Of a DNA stretch of 64,000 nucleotides, positions 1 to 8,784 are shown piece by piece. Both the position numbers and the translations under genes were made by a program. The stretch spans positions 62,001-126,000 of the forward strand of contig CAZDUX010000006.1 of the NCBI GenBank assembly GCA_964508715.1. Direction: 5' to 3'. The notes under the pieces are model-generated. The model had not been told where the DNA came from. It saw nothing but the letters and a program-made list of their open reading frames with translations, and did no database searches. Position 1 is the stretch's first letter. Every line of letters begins with the position of its first letter. The DNA comes from JAKALX01 sp964508715. Its GTDB lineage: Bacteria; Chloroflexota; Dehalococcoidia; Tepidiformales; Tepidiformaceae.

Positions 1-236
1 TTCGCGGCCACGAGCAGGTCGAGCCAGGCGATGCCGTCATCGTCCCACCAGCGCACGGCGCCGGAAGGGTGGCCCGTGCGTTCGGCGACGAGGAAGGCGT
101 GCCCGGTCTGGATGAGGCGTTCGAAGCCGCCGGGCGTGGCAGGAGCGCCGGGGAGCTCGTGCCCCTGGCGGGCATAGATGGCTGCGACGGCGGCAGCATC
201 ATCGGGAGTTGCGGCGCGGACGTGGAAGGCAGACAC
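1..236 (-). CDS. GNAT-family N-acetyltransferase, N-terminal part (cut by window edge)
   Basis: The 78 readable residues begin VSAFHVRAATPDDAAAVAAI, the usual first strand and helix of a GNAT acetyltransferase (R-A-T-x-D-A-x). A second strand follows (AFLVAERTGHPSGAVRWW), and the sequence then runs off the left edge before the acetyl-CoA binding loop, so substrate and completeness cannot be judged. I chose the GTG start at 236 because a TACACT -10-like box lies exactly 6 bases upstream, which fits a leaderless transcript. The family call is likely and the substrate is unknown. Confidence 0.7.
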   Translation of the reverse strand, partial: MSAFHVRAATPDDAAAVAAIYARQGHELPGAPATPGGFERLIQTGHAFLVAERTGHPSGAVRWWDDDGIAWLDLLVAA

Positions 237-242
237 CCGGCC

Positions 243-248
243 AGTGTA
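243..248 (-). promoter_or_regulatory. -10 box of a leaderless promoter (GNAT gene)
   Basis: TACACT read on the minus strand, separated by 6 bases from the GTG start at 236. Transcription would begin at about the start codon. The box is one example of a pattern repeated across the window. Confidence 0.5.
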
Positions 249-275
249 CGGGAGTGCTTCGAGCCTCGCGGCAGG

Positions 276-926
276 TTATTCCGGGAGGGGTGCCCACTCG
301 GCGAGGAACGGGTCGGCGGCGCGCTGGATGGCAAGGATTTGCGATTCGGGGGAAGCGGCCGGGTAGCCGGCGAAGTCGCCCGGTTCATGGCTATCGAAGA
401 GCGCCCCTGCTGATTGCAGCGCACCGAGTAGTGCGAGTGAAACGGAGCGGAGCAACCGGTCGCGGTCAATCCGCAGAGGGGCCGGGTGGCAGTATGCAAA
501 GGGGTCTCGCAGGTGTGGGCCGGCCACCAGGGGGGAACCGTTCTCGGCAAGGCCCCAGTGGAGGTGCGGGCCGGTCGTCAGGCCGGTCATTCCAACGAGG
601 CCGAGCAGGTCGCCGGCGAGGACACGCTGGCCGGTGCGGACATCGAGCCGGGAGAGGTGGGCGTAGAGCGAGACGAATCCGGTGGCGTGCCGGAGGGTGA
701 CATAGGTGCCGAAGACGCCATCGCTCGCGGTGGCCTCGACGACGAGTCCGGGCGCGGGAGCGAGGATGGGTGTGCCGATAGCGGCCCCGATATCGGCGCC
801 GGTGTGGCCACCGGTGTGCTCGGCGATATCCCGCTCGGCGAAACGGCTGGTGATGGGACCCGAGAGGGGGAGGCCGGTGACGGCTGCGACAGTGACGAGG
901 GTGGGACCAAACTGGACGGTGTTCAT
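276..926 (-). CDS. M23 (LytM-type) metallopeptidase-like protein
   Basis: A 216-residue protein with the M23 zinc-peptidase signature. HTGAD near residue 40 gives the first metal His and Asp, YAHLS near residue 90 continues the core, and HLHWG near residue 122 gives the catalytic HxH. The family cleaves peptide cross-links, usually in peptidoglycan. No signal peptide or membrane segment is visible, so the protein is either cytoplasmic or exported by another route. About 80 residues of unassigned sequence follow the catalytic core. Family assignment is firm; the natural substrate is not shown by the sequence. Confidence 0.85.
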   Translation of the reverse strand: MNTVQFGPTLVTVAAVTGLPLSGPITSRFAERDIAEHTGGHTGADIGAAIGTPILAPAPGLVVEATASDGVFGTYVTLRHATGFVSLYAHLSRLDVRTGQRVLAGDLLGLVGMTGLTTGPHLHWGLAENGSPLVAGPHLRDPFAYCHPAPLRIDRDRLLRSVSLALLGALQSAGALFDSHEPGDFAGYPAASPESQILAIQRAADPFLAEWAPLPE

Positions 927-1048
927 CGCATTGAAGGCTCGGCGGACTGCCTGCGATGTCCAATTGCCGCTTGTCGCGGCCCGGATAGGGTGTTCCCTGA
1001 TACCGGAACTGTAGGGTCAACGACGAAGATTCGGTAAGGTACCGATGA

Positions 1049-4000
1049 ATGACGAACGCCGATGACGAGCTGACGGCACAACAGCGCGCCATTCTGTTGG
1101 ATCTTGCCCGCCTGATGAGCGAACGGCGGAGCGTGGGCGAAGTGTTTGCGGCGTTCTCGCACCAGCTCCTGCAGGTGGCCGAGTTCGATTACGCCTCGCT
1201 CGTCGTCGTCGACGACGATCCGCGATACGCACGGATCGTTGGCACCTACCCGGTTGTAATCGCGCCGGCGGTGCCGGGTGCACTGTTCACGGAGCGGAGC
1301 TTCGGTATCTCGGCCCTGCCGGATGGCCCGGAGGGGACGCAGTACCGGCCGGCGCACGTGGAGAAACGGTCGGGCGATCGTCTCGCGCAGAGCGGGTTCG
1401 AGCGCGTCTGGTCGGCACGGCTGCTCTCGGGATCACGGACGATCGGGGCCATCACGGTGGCGCGGCAGGACCCGCGGCGGTTCAACCCTCGAGTGGTGGC
1501 ATTCCTCGCCGAGGCGGGGCAGTTGCTGGGCGCGGCGCTGGCACAGGATATCGAACTGGCGAACACCCGCCGTGAAGCGGCGCGGGCTGCACTCCTGAAC
1601 GAGCTTGCGCTCGTGCTCAACCAGGGTGAGCCGATTGGCGGGGTGTTCGGGCGGGTTCACGCGCTCCTCGAAGCTGCCATTGATTTCGACTACGTGAGCT
1701 TCCTCATGCGCGTGGGTGACACGAGGCGGATGGTGATGGTGGGGTGTGCACCCGAGCTCTCGAGGCGGCCCGGAGAATCCTACAGTTTCGAGGAGCTGGA
1801 TGTCCCGCAGGACCGGTCGAGCTGGCAGAAGGTGCTCGAGTACCGTACCGACCGTTTCAAGAGTGGTGATACCACGCAATTCCACGCGGCAGGCATCATC
1901 CGGATGGCCACAATCTTCATCGAGACGAGTGGCGAAATCCTCGGGATGTTCACGATTGGGCGGCGTCACAACCGGGCGCTCACACCATCCGACACGGCCT
2001 TTCTCGAGACGGTTGGCGGGATGCTTGGCCAGGCGATTGCGAATGAACGGCGGCTCGAGTGGGCGCGCCGCGATGCTGCGCGTGGCGCACTGCTGAACTC
2101 ACTCGCGTTGCTCGTCAACGCGGGCGAACGGGTCGAGCGTCTCTTCGATCAGATCCTCGCGCTGCTCGAGCAGGCGGTCCGCTTCGACTACGTGAACCTG
2201 ATGGTACGCCCGGGCGATGCAGAGACGATGGAAGTCGTCGGTGCGCAGCCCGTCCTCGGCCGCCCGGTCGGCGAGGTCATCTCGTTCTCTGAGCTCGGGA
2301 TCGTGGAGCGGCGGGCCGGGGACCCGCCAGTCCAGCAGTTTCGGACGTCGCGGCTGGAGACGAGCGGCGCGCGGATGCTCGCGGCGAGCGGGCTCGACCG
2401 GGTCGCGTCTGTCGTCATCGAGGATGATCGTGCGCCGGTTGCCATGTTTTCGCTCGGGCGTTTCGAGAATGAGGTGTTCGATACGAGCGACTGTGCACTG
2501 CTGGAGACTATCTCGGCGATGCTGGGGCAGGCGATCGCGAACCAGCGGCGTCTCGAGAGGACGCAGCGCGAGGCGGCGCGGGCCGGGCTCCTCAATGAGA
2601 TAGCGCTGCTCCTGAGCCGGGGCGAACCGTTCGCGCGGGTGTTTGGGCGTGCGATCGAGGTGCTGGGGCCGGTGATCCCGTTCGACCATGCCGCGATGTA
2701 CGTGGCCGATGGTACCGAGCCGGAGCGGTTCGACCTGATCGGTATTTCGCCAGCAGGGGCCCAGGCGGCGCCATCATTCACGGCCGGTGACCTGGGCTTC
2801 GACACGTCGCGCCCAATTCGGAGCATCGTGCGCCGCTTCGCACCGCAGGCGGTTGAGAAGCTCCGGGTAAATGCCATCGAGCAGGGGCTGACCACGGGGA
2901 TGCTCTGCCTGCTTCATGATGGTGCGGACTTTCATGGGTTCTTCGCGCTCGCCCGGCGCGACCGCGCCGGGTTTGCGGCGGAGGAGGCGAAGTTCCTCGA
3001 GGTGCTGACCACGCTGTTCGCGCAGTCGCTGGCACAGAACAGGCGCCTTGGCCGTGCGGAGGCGGAAGCGGCGCGCCGCCGGCTGCTCAACGAGCTTTCC
3101 ATTCTCCTGAACGATGGTGAGCCGGTCAGTGGGATGTTCTCGCGGATGCCGGCGCTTCTCGCGGAGGCGATCGAGTTCGACCAGGTCGGCCTTGCCGTGC
3201 GCGCGGACCTCTCCGAACGCTTCAAGATGTTCAACTGGGACAGGTGGCACGGGGCGTCGGCCGGTGACCGCTGGATCGACCGGGCGGGCGCGAACCTCGA
3301 CGCCATCGAGCGCGTGCACTACCGGGCGTTCCAGGTTGAACCGCGTGCCGATGGGCCGGGGCTGGAGAGGGAGTTCGTTGCGGGTGGGTTGCGGCGCCTC
3401 GCCGTTGCACTCCTGAGGCACTCATCGGAGTCGGTGGGAGTGTTGACTGTGGCGCGCGCTTCGAGCCGCCCGTTCGCTCGCGACGAGATGGAGTTCCTGG
3501 CGCTCGTTGGGCAGTTGCTGGCGCAGGCCGTTGCGCACCAGCTGCGGCTGGCACGGAGCATGGCGGAGGCGGAGGACCAGCGGATTGTGGCCGAGGCTGC
3601 CGCGCTTGCCGCGCGCGAACCGAATCCCCGGGAGATTACGCGCCGTTTGACGGAGCTGCTCGGGGCAATGGTGCCCGGTGCGTGGGCAGGCTACGTGATG
3701 GTCGAGGATGGCCTGCCGGTGCTCACCGACTACACTCACGGCGATTCCGAACGCGAACACCGTCCCGGGTTTGCGGCACTCGTGGAGCGGGCGATGGGGG
3801 CGGGGCAATCGGCTGGCAGTACCAGTGATGAACGTGTTCCTCCAGCCTTTCGCGCCCCGATGGAGATGGCCAGAACGGGTGCATGGTCGGCGACAGCAGC
3901 GCTCGTCGGCGGCCAGGTCGCCGGCCTGCTGGTCGTCCTTTCGAGCGTTGACGGGTTTCGCTTCGGCGAGCGCGAGCTCCGCCTGTTGCGGGAGGTGGCC

Positions 4001-6937
4001 CAGGCGATCGGGCCGGCAGTTGCCAAGGCGATTGCCGATGAGCGCGCCCGCCAGGAAGCGTGTGAGCAGCGGATTCTTGCCGACGTCGCTTCGATCGCCG
4101 CGCGCGAATCGACTCCCGGCGCACTTGCGGCTGCCCTGCGCCCGGCCCTTGGGGACTTCATACCCGAATCGTCGATCCAGTTTGCATTCATCGACGGGAG
4201 CCTGCCGTTTACCTGCGAAACGGACGGCCCGACCTGGCAGGTGCCAATCGGACCGTACGTGCAGGCAGTTATCGAGAAAGGACAAGTTGCCATCGGGGGA
4301 GTGCCGGATGATGCGTCGCCGGCTTTGCGCAAGATGCTGGCTGCCGGGGGTGCACAGCATCATGTGCTGACGGCGGCACGTTCGGCAGGGGTGACGATCG
4401 GCCTGCTCGTTGCCGGGACGAGTGATCCCGGCCACCTGTTCACTGACCGGGACTGTGCATTACTCGAGCGGATCGCGAGCATCGTGGGCCCGGCGATGGC
4501 GAACGGTCTTGCTGCAGAGCGGAGCGCGGCAGAGGCGGCCGAGCAGCGGATCGTGGCGGCAGTCGCCGCGGCTGCGGCGAGGGAGCCAAATCCGCGTACC
4601 CTTGGGTCGGCGGCGCTCCGGCCGTTGCTCGAGCTCGTGCCGCAGCCGTTCCTGTCCTACGGGTGTGTCGAAGGTGATGAACTTGTCTTCCCGATTCGCG
4701 GAGGCAGGTTCGAACGCTACCCGCGAGGCGAGCTCGCCCGCCTGGTCGACGTGGAAGGGCAGCACGTGTTCCGGGATATCCCGGAGGAACTGGCCCGGCT
4801 TCGTGACTTCGGGGTCGAGAGTGTCGCCGGGACGGCTGCGCGGGCTGGCGGTTCGACAGTCGGCATCCTCGTCACCGGATCGTGCAAGCCTGGCTACGTA
4901 TTTGGCGAGCGTGAACTCCGCATCTTCCGGCTGGTTGCGCAGATCATCGGCGCGGGCATGGAGTCGGCGCGAGCGGCGGAGCGGGCGCTCCAGGAGGCCG
5001 GGGAGCAGCGGCTACTGGCTGAGATCGCGGCGGTCGCGGCCCGGGAATCGGACGACCAGGCGCTGATCCTCGGGATTATTGACCCGTTGCGGCGGGTGAT
5101 CCCGAAGCCGGCCATCGCATTTGCCTACATCGATGGTGACGATGGTGTTCACGTAGCCCCTGTTCGCGGGCGGCGGGTCCCGCTCGAGAAAACTGAACGA
5201 GCGGCGCGGGAGACCGGGCAGGCGACTATCCAGACGATGAACGGTCCGATTCCAGAAGGGCACCCTGGGCGATCCGACATTCGACGGGTGATCATCACGG
5301 CCACATACAGCGCCGGGCAGCCGACGGGACTGCTCTACATCGGCACACGGGACCCGGACCATCCGCTCGGTGAGCGCGAGGAGCGGCTCTTCCGTCTCAT
5401 TGCCCAGATCGTTGGCCCGGCGATGGAAAACGCGCGCCGGGCAGCCGAATCGGCGCGGCTCGCAGCACTCTACCAGCTCATGTTCGCGTCGCTCTCCGAG
5501 GCAGTTATCCTGCTGGACCATGAACTCCGGGCTGTTTTCGTCAACGAACCGGGGGAGCGTGTTGTCCGGATCGTCGACCCCGGGCGGAGCCTTCGTACGG
5601 TCGACGAGCATGTCGAGCGGATGGGGAGCGAGATTGGCGAGGCATACCGCCGGGCCGCGGAGATGAGGGAAGCGGGACGGGGACGGGGTGAGCTGGCCGG
5701 ACCGAATGGCCCCGCCTGGTATGACTTCGAGATGCTGCCGCTCGATGACCCGAACTATCGCATGCTCATCGTTGCCAGTGAGGTGACCGAGGATGTCCGG
5801 CGCGAACGGCAGGAGGAGGAGCAGCGCACGCAGATGCAGCAGGCGTCGCGGCTCGCGGCACTGGGTGAACTCATCGGCGGCGTTGCGCACGAGTTGAATA
5901 ACCCGCTCACGGCGATCCTCGGGTTTGCCCAGGTGCTTGCCCAGTCGTCTGGTAACGACGCCATCGCCGAGGAAGTCGGTATCATCGAGAAGGAGGCGCT
6001 GCGGGCTCGCAACATCGTGCGGGACCTCCTCCTCATCGCCCGGCCGGGCAAGATCGAGCCGTCACTGGTCGATCTTCGAGAAGTGGTCGCGCACGTCGAG
6101 CGGCTTCGACGAAACAGCTGGGTGCAGGAGCGGATAGACGTGACGATGGAGTTCGCTGAAGCGTGCTGCCAGGCATGGGGCAACGAGAATCAGCTGACGC
6201 AGGTGCTGCTCAACCTGGTGACCAATGCCGAGCATGCCACCCTGGGCCAGGAGCGCCGGGCGATCGCCATCCGGGCGCAGACACTCGATGGCCGCGTGGT
6301 AATCGAGGTGTCTGACAACGGGGCGGGGATGGACGATGTGACGGCGGCGCGCATCTTCGAACCGTTCTTCACAACGAAGCATGGGCAGGGCACAGGCCTG
6401 GGCCTGAGCATGAGCTACTCGATCGTCCGGGCACACAACGGGTCGATTGAGCTGCAATCGGCTCCCGGCGCTGGCACGACGTTCCGGGTTGTGCTTCCAG
6501 CAGCGCCGGCCGCCGCGCCCGAACCTCTGGCCGAGGCGGCGGAAGCGGCCACTACCCGGGTGCGTGTCCTCGTTGTCGATGATGAGCCGAGCCTGCGCAA
6601 GGTTTGCCAGCGGCTCGTGACGAGCATGGGGCACGATTGCAGTGTTGCTCAGAACGCGATGGAGGCGTTCGAGCGGGCAGCGGCCGATATGCCGGACCTG
6701 ATTCTCTGTGATTACCGGCTCGCCACGGAAACGGCGGACGAGGTCGTCACGCGCATCGCCGAGCACGCTCCGGGGTTGCTCGATCGCATCGTAATCGCGA
6801 CGGGAGCGACGACTGATGCCGGGGTTGTGGAGCTCACGGAACGGTACGGGCTGCGCCTCATCGCCAAGCCGTACGGCCTGGAGGATATAGCCAGGCTGAT
6901 CAAGGCGGCTACACCGCCCAGTTCGCTTGCCTCCTGA
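1049..6937 (+). CDS. Giant hybrid sensor histidine kinase: nine GAF-type modules, PAS-like, HisKA, HATPase and receiver
   Basis: A 1962-residue soluble sensor. Nine related modules of about 150-170 residues run from residue 10 to about 1470. The first five carry linkers of the type LLNELALLLNxGEP (near residues 181, 348, 514 and 678); the next four carry QRIxAEVAAxAARE linkers (near 844, 1008, 1166 and 1323). All resemble GAF signal-binding domains. A PAS-like segment starts near 1475. The kinase core has the phospho-acceptor His1614 in GGVAHELNNPL, then N, G1 (DNGAGM) and G2 (GTGLGLS) ATP boxes. A C-terminal receiver has D1844/D1845, phospho-acceptor D1888 and K1940. There are no membrane segments and no DNA-binding output, so signals are cytoplasmic and a phosphorelay partner must be encoded elsewhere. 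GAF counting is by sequence pattern only. Confidence 0.9.
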   Translation: MTNADDELTAQQRAILLDLARLMSERRSVGEVFAAFSHQLLQVAEFDYASLVVVDDDPRYARIVGTYPVVIAPAVPGALFTERSFGISALPDGPEGTQYRPAHVEKRSGDRLAQSGFERVWSARLLSGSRTIGAITVARQDPRRFNPRVVAFLAEAGQLLGAALAQDIELANTRREAARAALLNELALVLNQGEPIGGVFGRVHALLEAAIDFDYVSFLMRVGDTRRMVMVGCAPELSRRPGESYSFEELDVPQDRSSWQKVLEYRTDRFKSGDTTQFHAAGIIRMATIFIETSGEILGMFTIGRRHNRALTPSDTAFLETVGGMLGQAIANERRLEWARRDAARGALLNSLALLVNAGERVERLFDQILALLEQAVRFDYVNLMVRPGDAETMEVVGAQPVLGRPVGEVISFSELGIVERRAGDPPVQQFRTSRLETSGARMLAASGLDRVASVVIEDDRAPVAMFSLGRFENEVFDTSDCALLETISAMLGQAIANQRRLERTQREAARAGLLNEIALLLSRGEPFARVFGRAIEVLGPVIPFDHAAMYVADGTEPERFDLIGISPAGAQAAPSFTAGDLGFDTSRPIRSIVRRFAPQAVEKLRVNAIEQGLTTGMLCLLHDGADFHGFFALARRDRAGFAAEEAKFLEVLTTLFAQSLAQNRRLGRAEAEAARRRLLNELSILLNDGEPVSGMFSRMPALLAEAIEFDQVGLAVRADLSERFKMFNWDRWHGASAGDRWIDRAGANLDAIERVHYRAFQVEPRADGPGLEREFVAGGLRRLAVALLRHSSESVGVLTVARASSRPFARDEMEFLALVGQLLAQAVAHQLRLARSMAEAEDQRIVAEAAALAAREPNPREITRRLTELLGAMVPGAWAGYVMVEDGLPVLTDYTHGDSEREHRPGFAALVERAMGAGQSAGSTSDERVPPAFRAPMEMARTGAWSATAALVGGQVAGLLVVLSSVDGFRFGERELRLLREVAQAIGPAVAKAIADERARQEACEQRILADVASIAARESTPGALAAALRPALGDFIPESSIQFAFIDGSLPFTCETDGPTWQVPIGPYVQAVIEKGQVAIGGVPDDASPALRKMLAAGGAQHHVLTAARSAGVTIGLLVAGTSDPGHLFTDRDCALLERIASIVGPAMANGLAAERSAAEAAEQRIVAAVAAAAAREPNPRTLGSAALRPLLELVPQPFLSYGCVEGDELVFPIRGGRFERYPRGELARLVDVEGQHVFRDIPEELARLRDFGVESVAGTAARAGGSTVGILVTGSCKPGYVFGERELRIFRLVAQIIGAGMESARAAERALQEAGEQRLLAEIAAVAARESDDQALILGIIDPLRRVIPKPAIAFAYIDGDDGVHVAPVRGRRVPLEKTERAARETGQATIQTMNGPIPEGHPGRSDIRRVIITATYSAGQPTGLLYIGTRDPDHPLGEREERLFRLIAQIVGPAMENARRAAESARLAALYQLMFASLSEAVILLDHELRAVFVNEPGERVVRIVDPGRSLRTVDEHVERMGSEIGEAYRRAAEMREAGRGRGELAGPNGPAWYDFEMLPLDDPNYRMLIVASEVTEDVRRERQEEEQRTQMQQASRLAALGELIGGVAHELNNPLTAILGFAQVLAQSSGNDAIAEEVGIIEKEALRARNIVRDLLLIARPGKIEPSLVDLREVVAHVERLRRNSWVQERIDVTMEFAEACCQAWGNENQLTQVLLNLVTNAEHATLGQERRAIAIRAQTLDGRVVIEVSDNGAGMDDVTAARIFEPFFTTKHGQGTGLGLSMSYSIVRAHNGSIELQSAPGAGTTFRVVLPAAPAAAPEPLAEAAEAATTRVRVLVVDDEPSLRKVCQRLVTSMGHDCSVAQNAMEAFERAAADMPDLILCDYRLATETADEVVTRIAEHAPGLLDRIVIATGATTDAGVVELTERYGLRLIAKPYGLEDIARLIKAATPPSSLAS

Positions 6938-6940
6938 GCT

Positions 6941-6955
6941 TGCCCGGCACGGGCA
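6941..6955. terminator. Short G+C hairpin after the sensor kinase
   Basis: TGCCCG and CGGGCA form a 6-bp stem with a 3-base loop just past the kinase stop codon. There is no T run, so it is only a possible terminator. Confidence 0.3.
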
Positions 6956-7002
6956 GGGACGGTAGAACCGTGCTATCCATCGGGGGATAGGGGAGGTTCG
7001 GC

Positions 7003-7785
7003 ATGGACATTACCGGGAAGGTTGCGATCGTCACGGGTGGGGGCTCCGGTATTGGCGAAGCGATGGTGACGCGGCTGGCCTCGCTCGGGGCCAAGGTGCT
7101 CGTTGCCGACATCGATGATGTTGGCGGGCGCCGGGTCGCCGATTCGGTCGGGGAGATGCCCGGGGTCGCATCGTTCTTTCATGTCGATGTCACGTCGCCT
7201 GGCGATCTTGCGGCGATGGTGGCGGAGGCGGAGCGCCGCTACGGGGGACTCGACATCCTCCACAACAACGCGGGTATCACCGCGGGCGAGGGCGATTTCA
7301 AGGACATGAGCGTGGTGCGCGTGGAGGCGGTGGTCCGCACCAACCTCCTGGGGCCCATTCTCGGTACGCAGGCTGCGCTGAGCGCCCTGACACGCAGCAA
7401 GGGCGTTGTGCTCAACACGGCCTCGGCCAGTGGTCTGCGTGCGTGGACAGCGGACCCCGTCTACTCGGCGACGAAGGCGGGTGTGGTGTTCTTCACGCAG
7501 GCGATGGCAGAGCAATTGAAGCCGCTTGGGATCCGGATCAACGCCGTCTGTCCCGGGGTGGTGCGTACGCCGCTGGTAGGGAAGAGCGTGCGTGCACGGA
7601 ACCGTAGCGAGGCGGAGCGCGAGCAGGTCGAGGCGGCGATCATGGCGATGCCCCTGATCGAAGCGAACGAGGTCATCGATGTTCTCATCGAGCAGATCAC
7701 GAACGACAGCCTGACTGGCGAGACACGCCACGTCGCGCGGCAGGGGCTCCTGCCAGAAGGCCAGACGATCGGCGGTGTGATTTAG
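7003..7785 (+). CDS. Short-chain dehydrogenase/reductase (classical SDR)
   Basis: A 260-residue NAD(P)-dependent oxidoreductase of typical classical SDR length. The cofactor motif TGGGSGIGE lies at residues 10-18, the HNNAG motif near 90, the catalytic Ser in NTASASG and the YSATK catalytic pair near 160. An acidic residue (VLVADID) ends the second strand, which in this family usually favours NAD(H). A strong ribosome binding site (GGGGAGG) sits 8 bases before the ATG. It stands alone between the kinase and a toxin-antitoxin pair, so the substrate cannot be inferred. Confidence 0.9.
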   Translation: MDITGKVAIVTGGGSGIGEAMVTRLASLGAKVLVADIDDVGGRRVADSVGEMPGVASFFHVDVTSPGDLAAMVAEAERRYGGLDILHNNAGITAGEGDFKDMSVVRVEAVVRTNLLGPILGTQAALSALTRSKGVVLNTASASGLRAWTADPVYSATKAGVVFFTQAMAEQLKPLGIRINAVCPGVVRTPLVGKSVRARNRSEAEREQVEAAIMAMPLIEANEVIDVLIEQITNDSLTGETRHVARQGLLPEGQTIGGVI

Positions 7786-7797
7786 CGGTTGTTCCCG

Positions 7798-7816
7798 GGA
7801 GACGTGGCCAAGCGGT
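7798..7816 (+). other. tRNA 5'-end-like fragment
   Basis: Nineteen bases, GGAGACGTGGCCAAGCGGT, look like the acceptor strand and D arm of bacterial tRNA-Ser or tRNA-Gln. No anticodon arm, variable arm or T arm can be folded from what follows, so this is at most a remnant. It lies between an SDR gene and the 3' end of a PIN toxin gene, a position where a decayed integration site would be plausible. Confidence 0.3.
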
Positions 7817-7860
7817 GTAGGGCTGCCGCGGAGGACTGCCCATTCTGCACCTTGCTGTGT

Positions 7861-8286
7861 TCAGGGGATGAAGCGAACCGAGCCCAGGTTCGCTGTGTTC
7901 GCAGCATTTGCGAAGCGCCGGTCGGATGTCCAGAACTCAGCGCCATAGGCCTCGGCGGTGGCGTAACCGGCGGCATCGAACACGTCGGACTGTCCGAGTA
8001 GTTTGGCAAGTTCGTAGGCGCGGGCGAGGAGCGGTTCGTCGAGGGGGATAATCGTGACCTGGAGGCTGCGGAGATCCTCGAAGGCGTTGTCTGCCTCGCG
8101 GACGGTGATCTGGCGGCGGTTGACCGCTTTTCGAAGAAGCGACTCGTACTCGAGAAACAGAGAATCCGGCGCTGCCAGTGGCTGTCCGGTATGGATCAGC
8201 GACCCGAGTTCCATCATCGCTGCTTGCGTCTGCTGGCGCGGAAAGAGCGCGTGGACGACGAAGCTACAATCGAGGATGGTACTAAT
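7861..8286 (-). CDS. PIN-domain (VapC-like) ribonuclease toxin
   Basis: The reading frame upstream of the first ATG (8217) encodes TILDCSFVVHALF, the conserved first strand of a PIN domain with its catalytic Asp, so the real gene must start near 8286. The remaining acidic residues are present: Glu in LEYESLL, Asp in DVFDAAGYA and Asp in WTSDRRF. The full 141 residues match usual PIN toxin length. No ATG, GTG or TTG exists between the upstream in-frame stop and the PIN strand; ATT at 8284-8286, overlapping the antitoxin stop TAG, is the best-placed initiator. PIN toxins cleave RNA, often tRNA, and are neutralised by the product of the gene just upstream. Confidence 0.8.
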   Translation of the reverse strand: MSTILDCSFVVHALFPRQQTQAAMMELGSLIHTGQPLAAPDSLFLEYESLLRKAVNRRQITVREADNAFEDLRSLQVTIIPLDEPLLARAYELAKLLGQSDVFDAAGYATAEAYGAEFWTSDRRFANAANTANLGSVRFIP

Positions 8287-8488
8287 CGCGGCCCTCTCTT
8301 ACCGCTTCGAGGAGATCGTCGAGTTCCTCGCGGCTGAACGCCCGGCCGCGGCGTGCGATGATCGCATCCTGGTGCTCGCGGACACGCTGCAGCCATGCCT
8401 CGGCCTGTTCGGGGGTCCAGTTTCGTGGCGGGAGTTCGGGGTAGCGGCGTTCGCCAGAACCCGTGCTGCTGGTTGGTGTGGTGGCCAT
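8282..8488 (-). CDS. Probable antitoxin partner of the PIN toxin
   Basis: A 68-residue charged protein whose stop codon overlaps the start region of the PIN toxin gene, the normal order for a VapBC-type module. The N-terminal 20 residues are polar and rich in Thr, Ser and Pro. The rest (WTPEQAEAWLQRVREHQ, then SREELDDLLEAVREGRD) is predicted helical and would suit toxin wrapping. I do not recognise a DNA-binding fold such as AbrB or RHH. The start ATG is preceded at 6 bases by TAGAAT, so the operon probably gives a leaderless mRNA. Confidence 0.65.
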   Translation of the reverse strand: MATTPTSSTGSGERRYPELPPRNWTPEQAEAWLQRVREHQDAIIARRGRAFSREELDDLLEAVREGRD

Positions 8489-8494
8489 GACCTG

Positions 8495-8500
8495 ATTCTA
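8495..8500 (-). promoter_or_regulatory. -10 box of the toxin-antitoxin operon
   Basis: TAGAAT on the minus strand, 6 bases upstream of the antitoxin ATG at 8488. The spacing predicts a transcript beginning at the start codon. Confidence 0.55.
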
Positions 8501-8577
8501 CCATCGGACGGGGATGGTCCCTGGGACAGGTGGCGGCCGCCCATCCCCGGGAGGCGGTGAGGCCCCGGGCCCGTGGC

Positions 8578-8784
8578 CTACCAGACAGCGATGACGACCA
8601 GCTCATCCGGATCCAGGGCAGCGCCAGCGTCCAGGACGACGCGGCGCCCGGCAACCATCTCGGCGACGGGAATTGCGCGGCTCACTGGCAGGTTCGCGAG
8701 TGACTGCGCTCCCGAGCCATCGGGGCGTACGGTCGCCCGGTAGGCGCCTGAGTCGAACGAAACGAGGGTGCCGCGGTAGGCCAT
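8578..8784 (-). CDS. Small protein, phage baseplate/tail-accessory-like
   Basis: A 68-residue protein directly downstream of the 666-residue gene (the stop of one and the ATG of the other are adjacent), so the two form an operon. The sequence MAYRGTLVSFDSGAYRATVR begins a short all-beta fold. A later segment, PVSRAIPVAEMVAGRRVVL, resembles small OB-like proteins found in tail modules of environmental phages. That likeness is from memory and not proven here; the product may serve a domesticated phage-derived structure. No signal peptide or membrane segment is visible. Confidence 0.55.
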   Translation of the reverse strand: MAYRGTLVSFDSGAYRATVRPDGSGAQSLANLPVSRAIPVAEMVAGRRVVLDAGAALDPDELVVIAVW

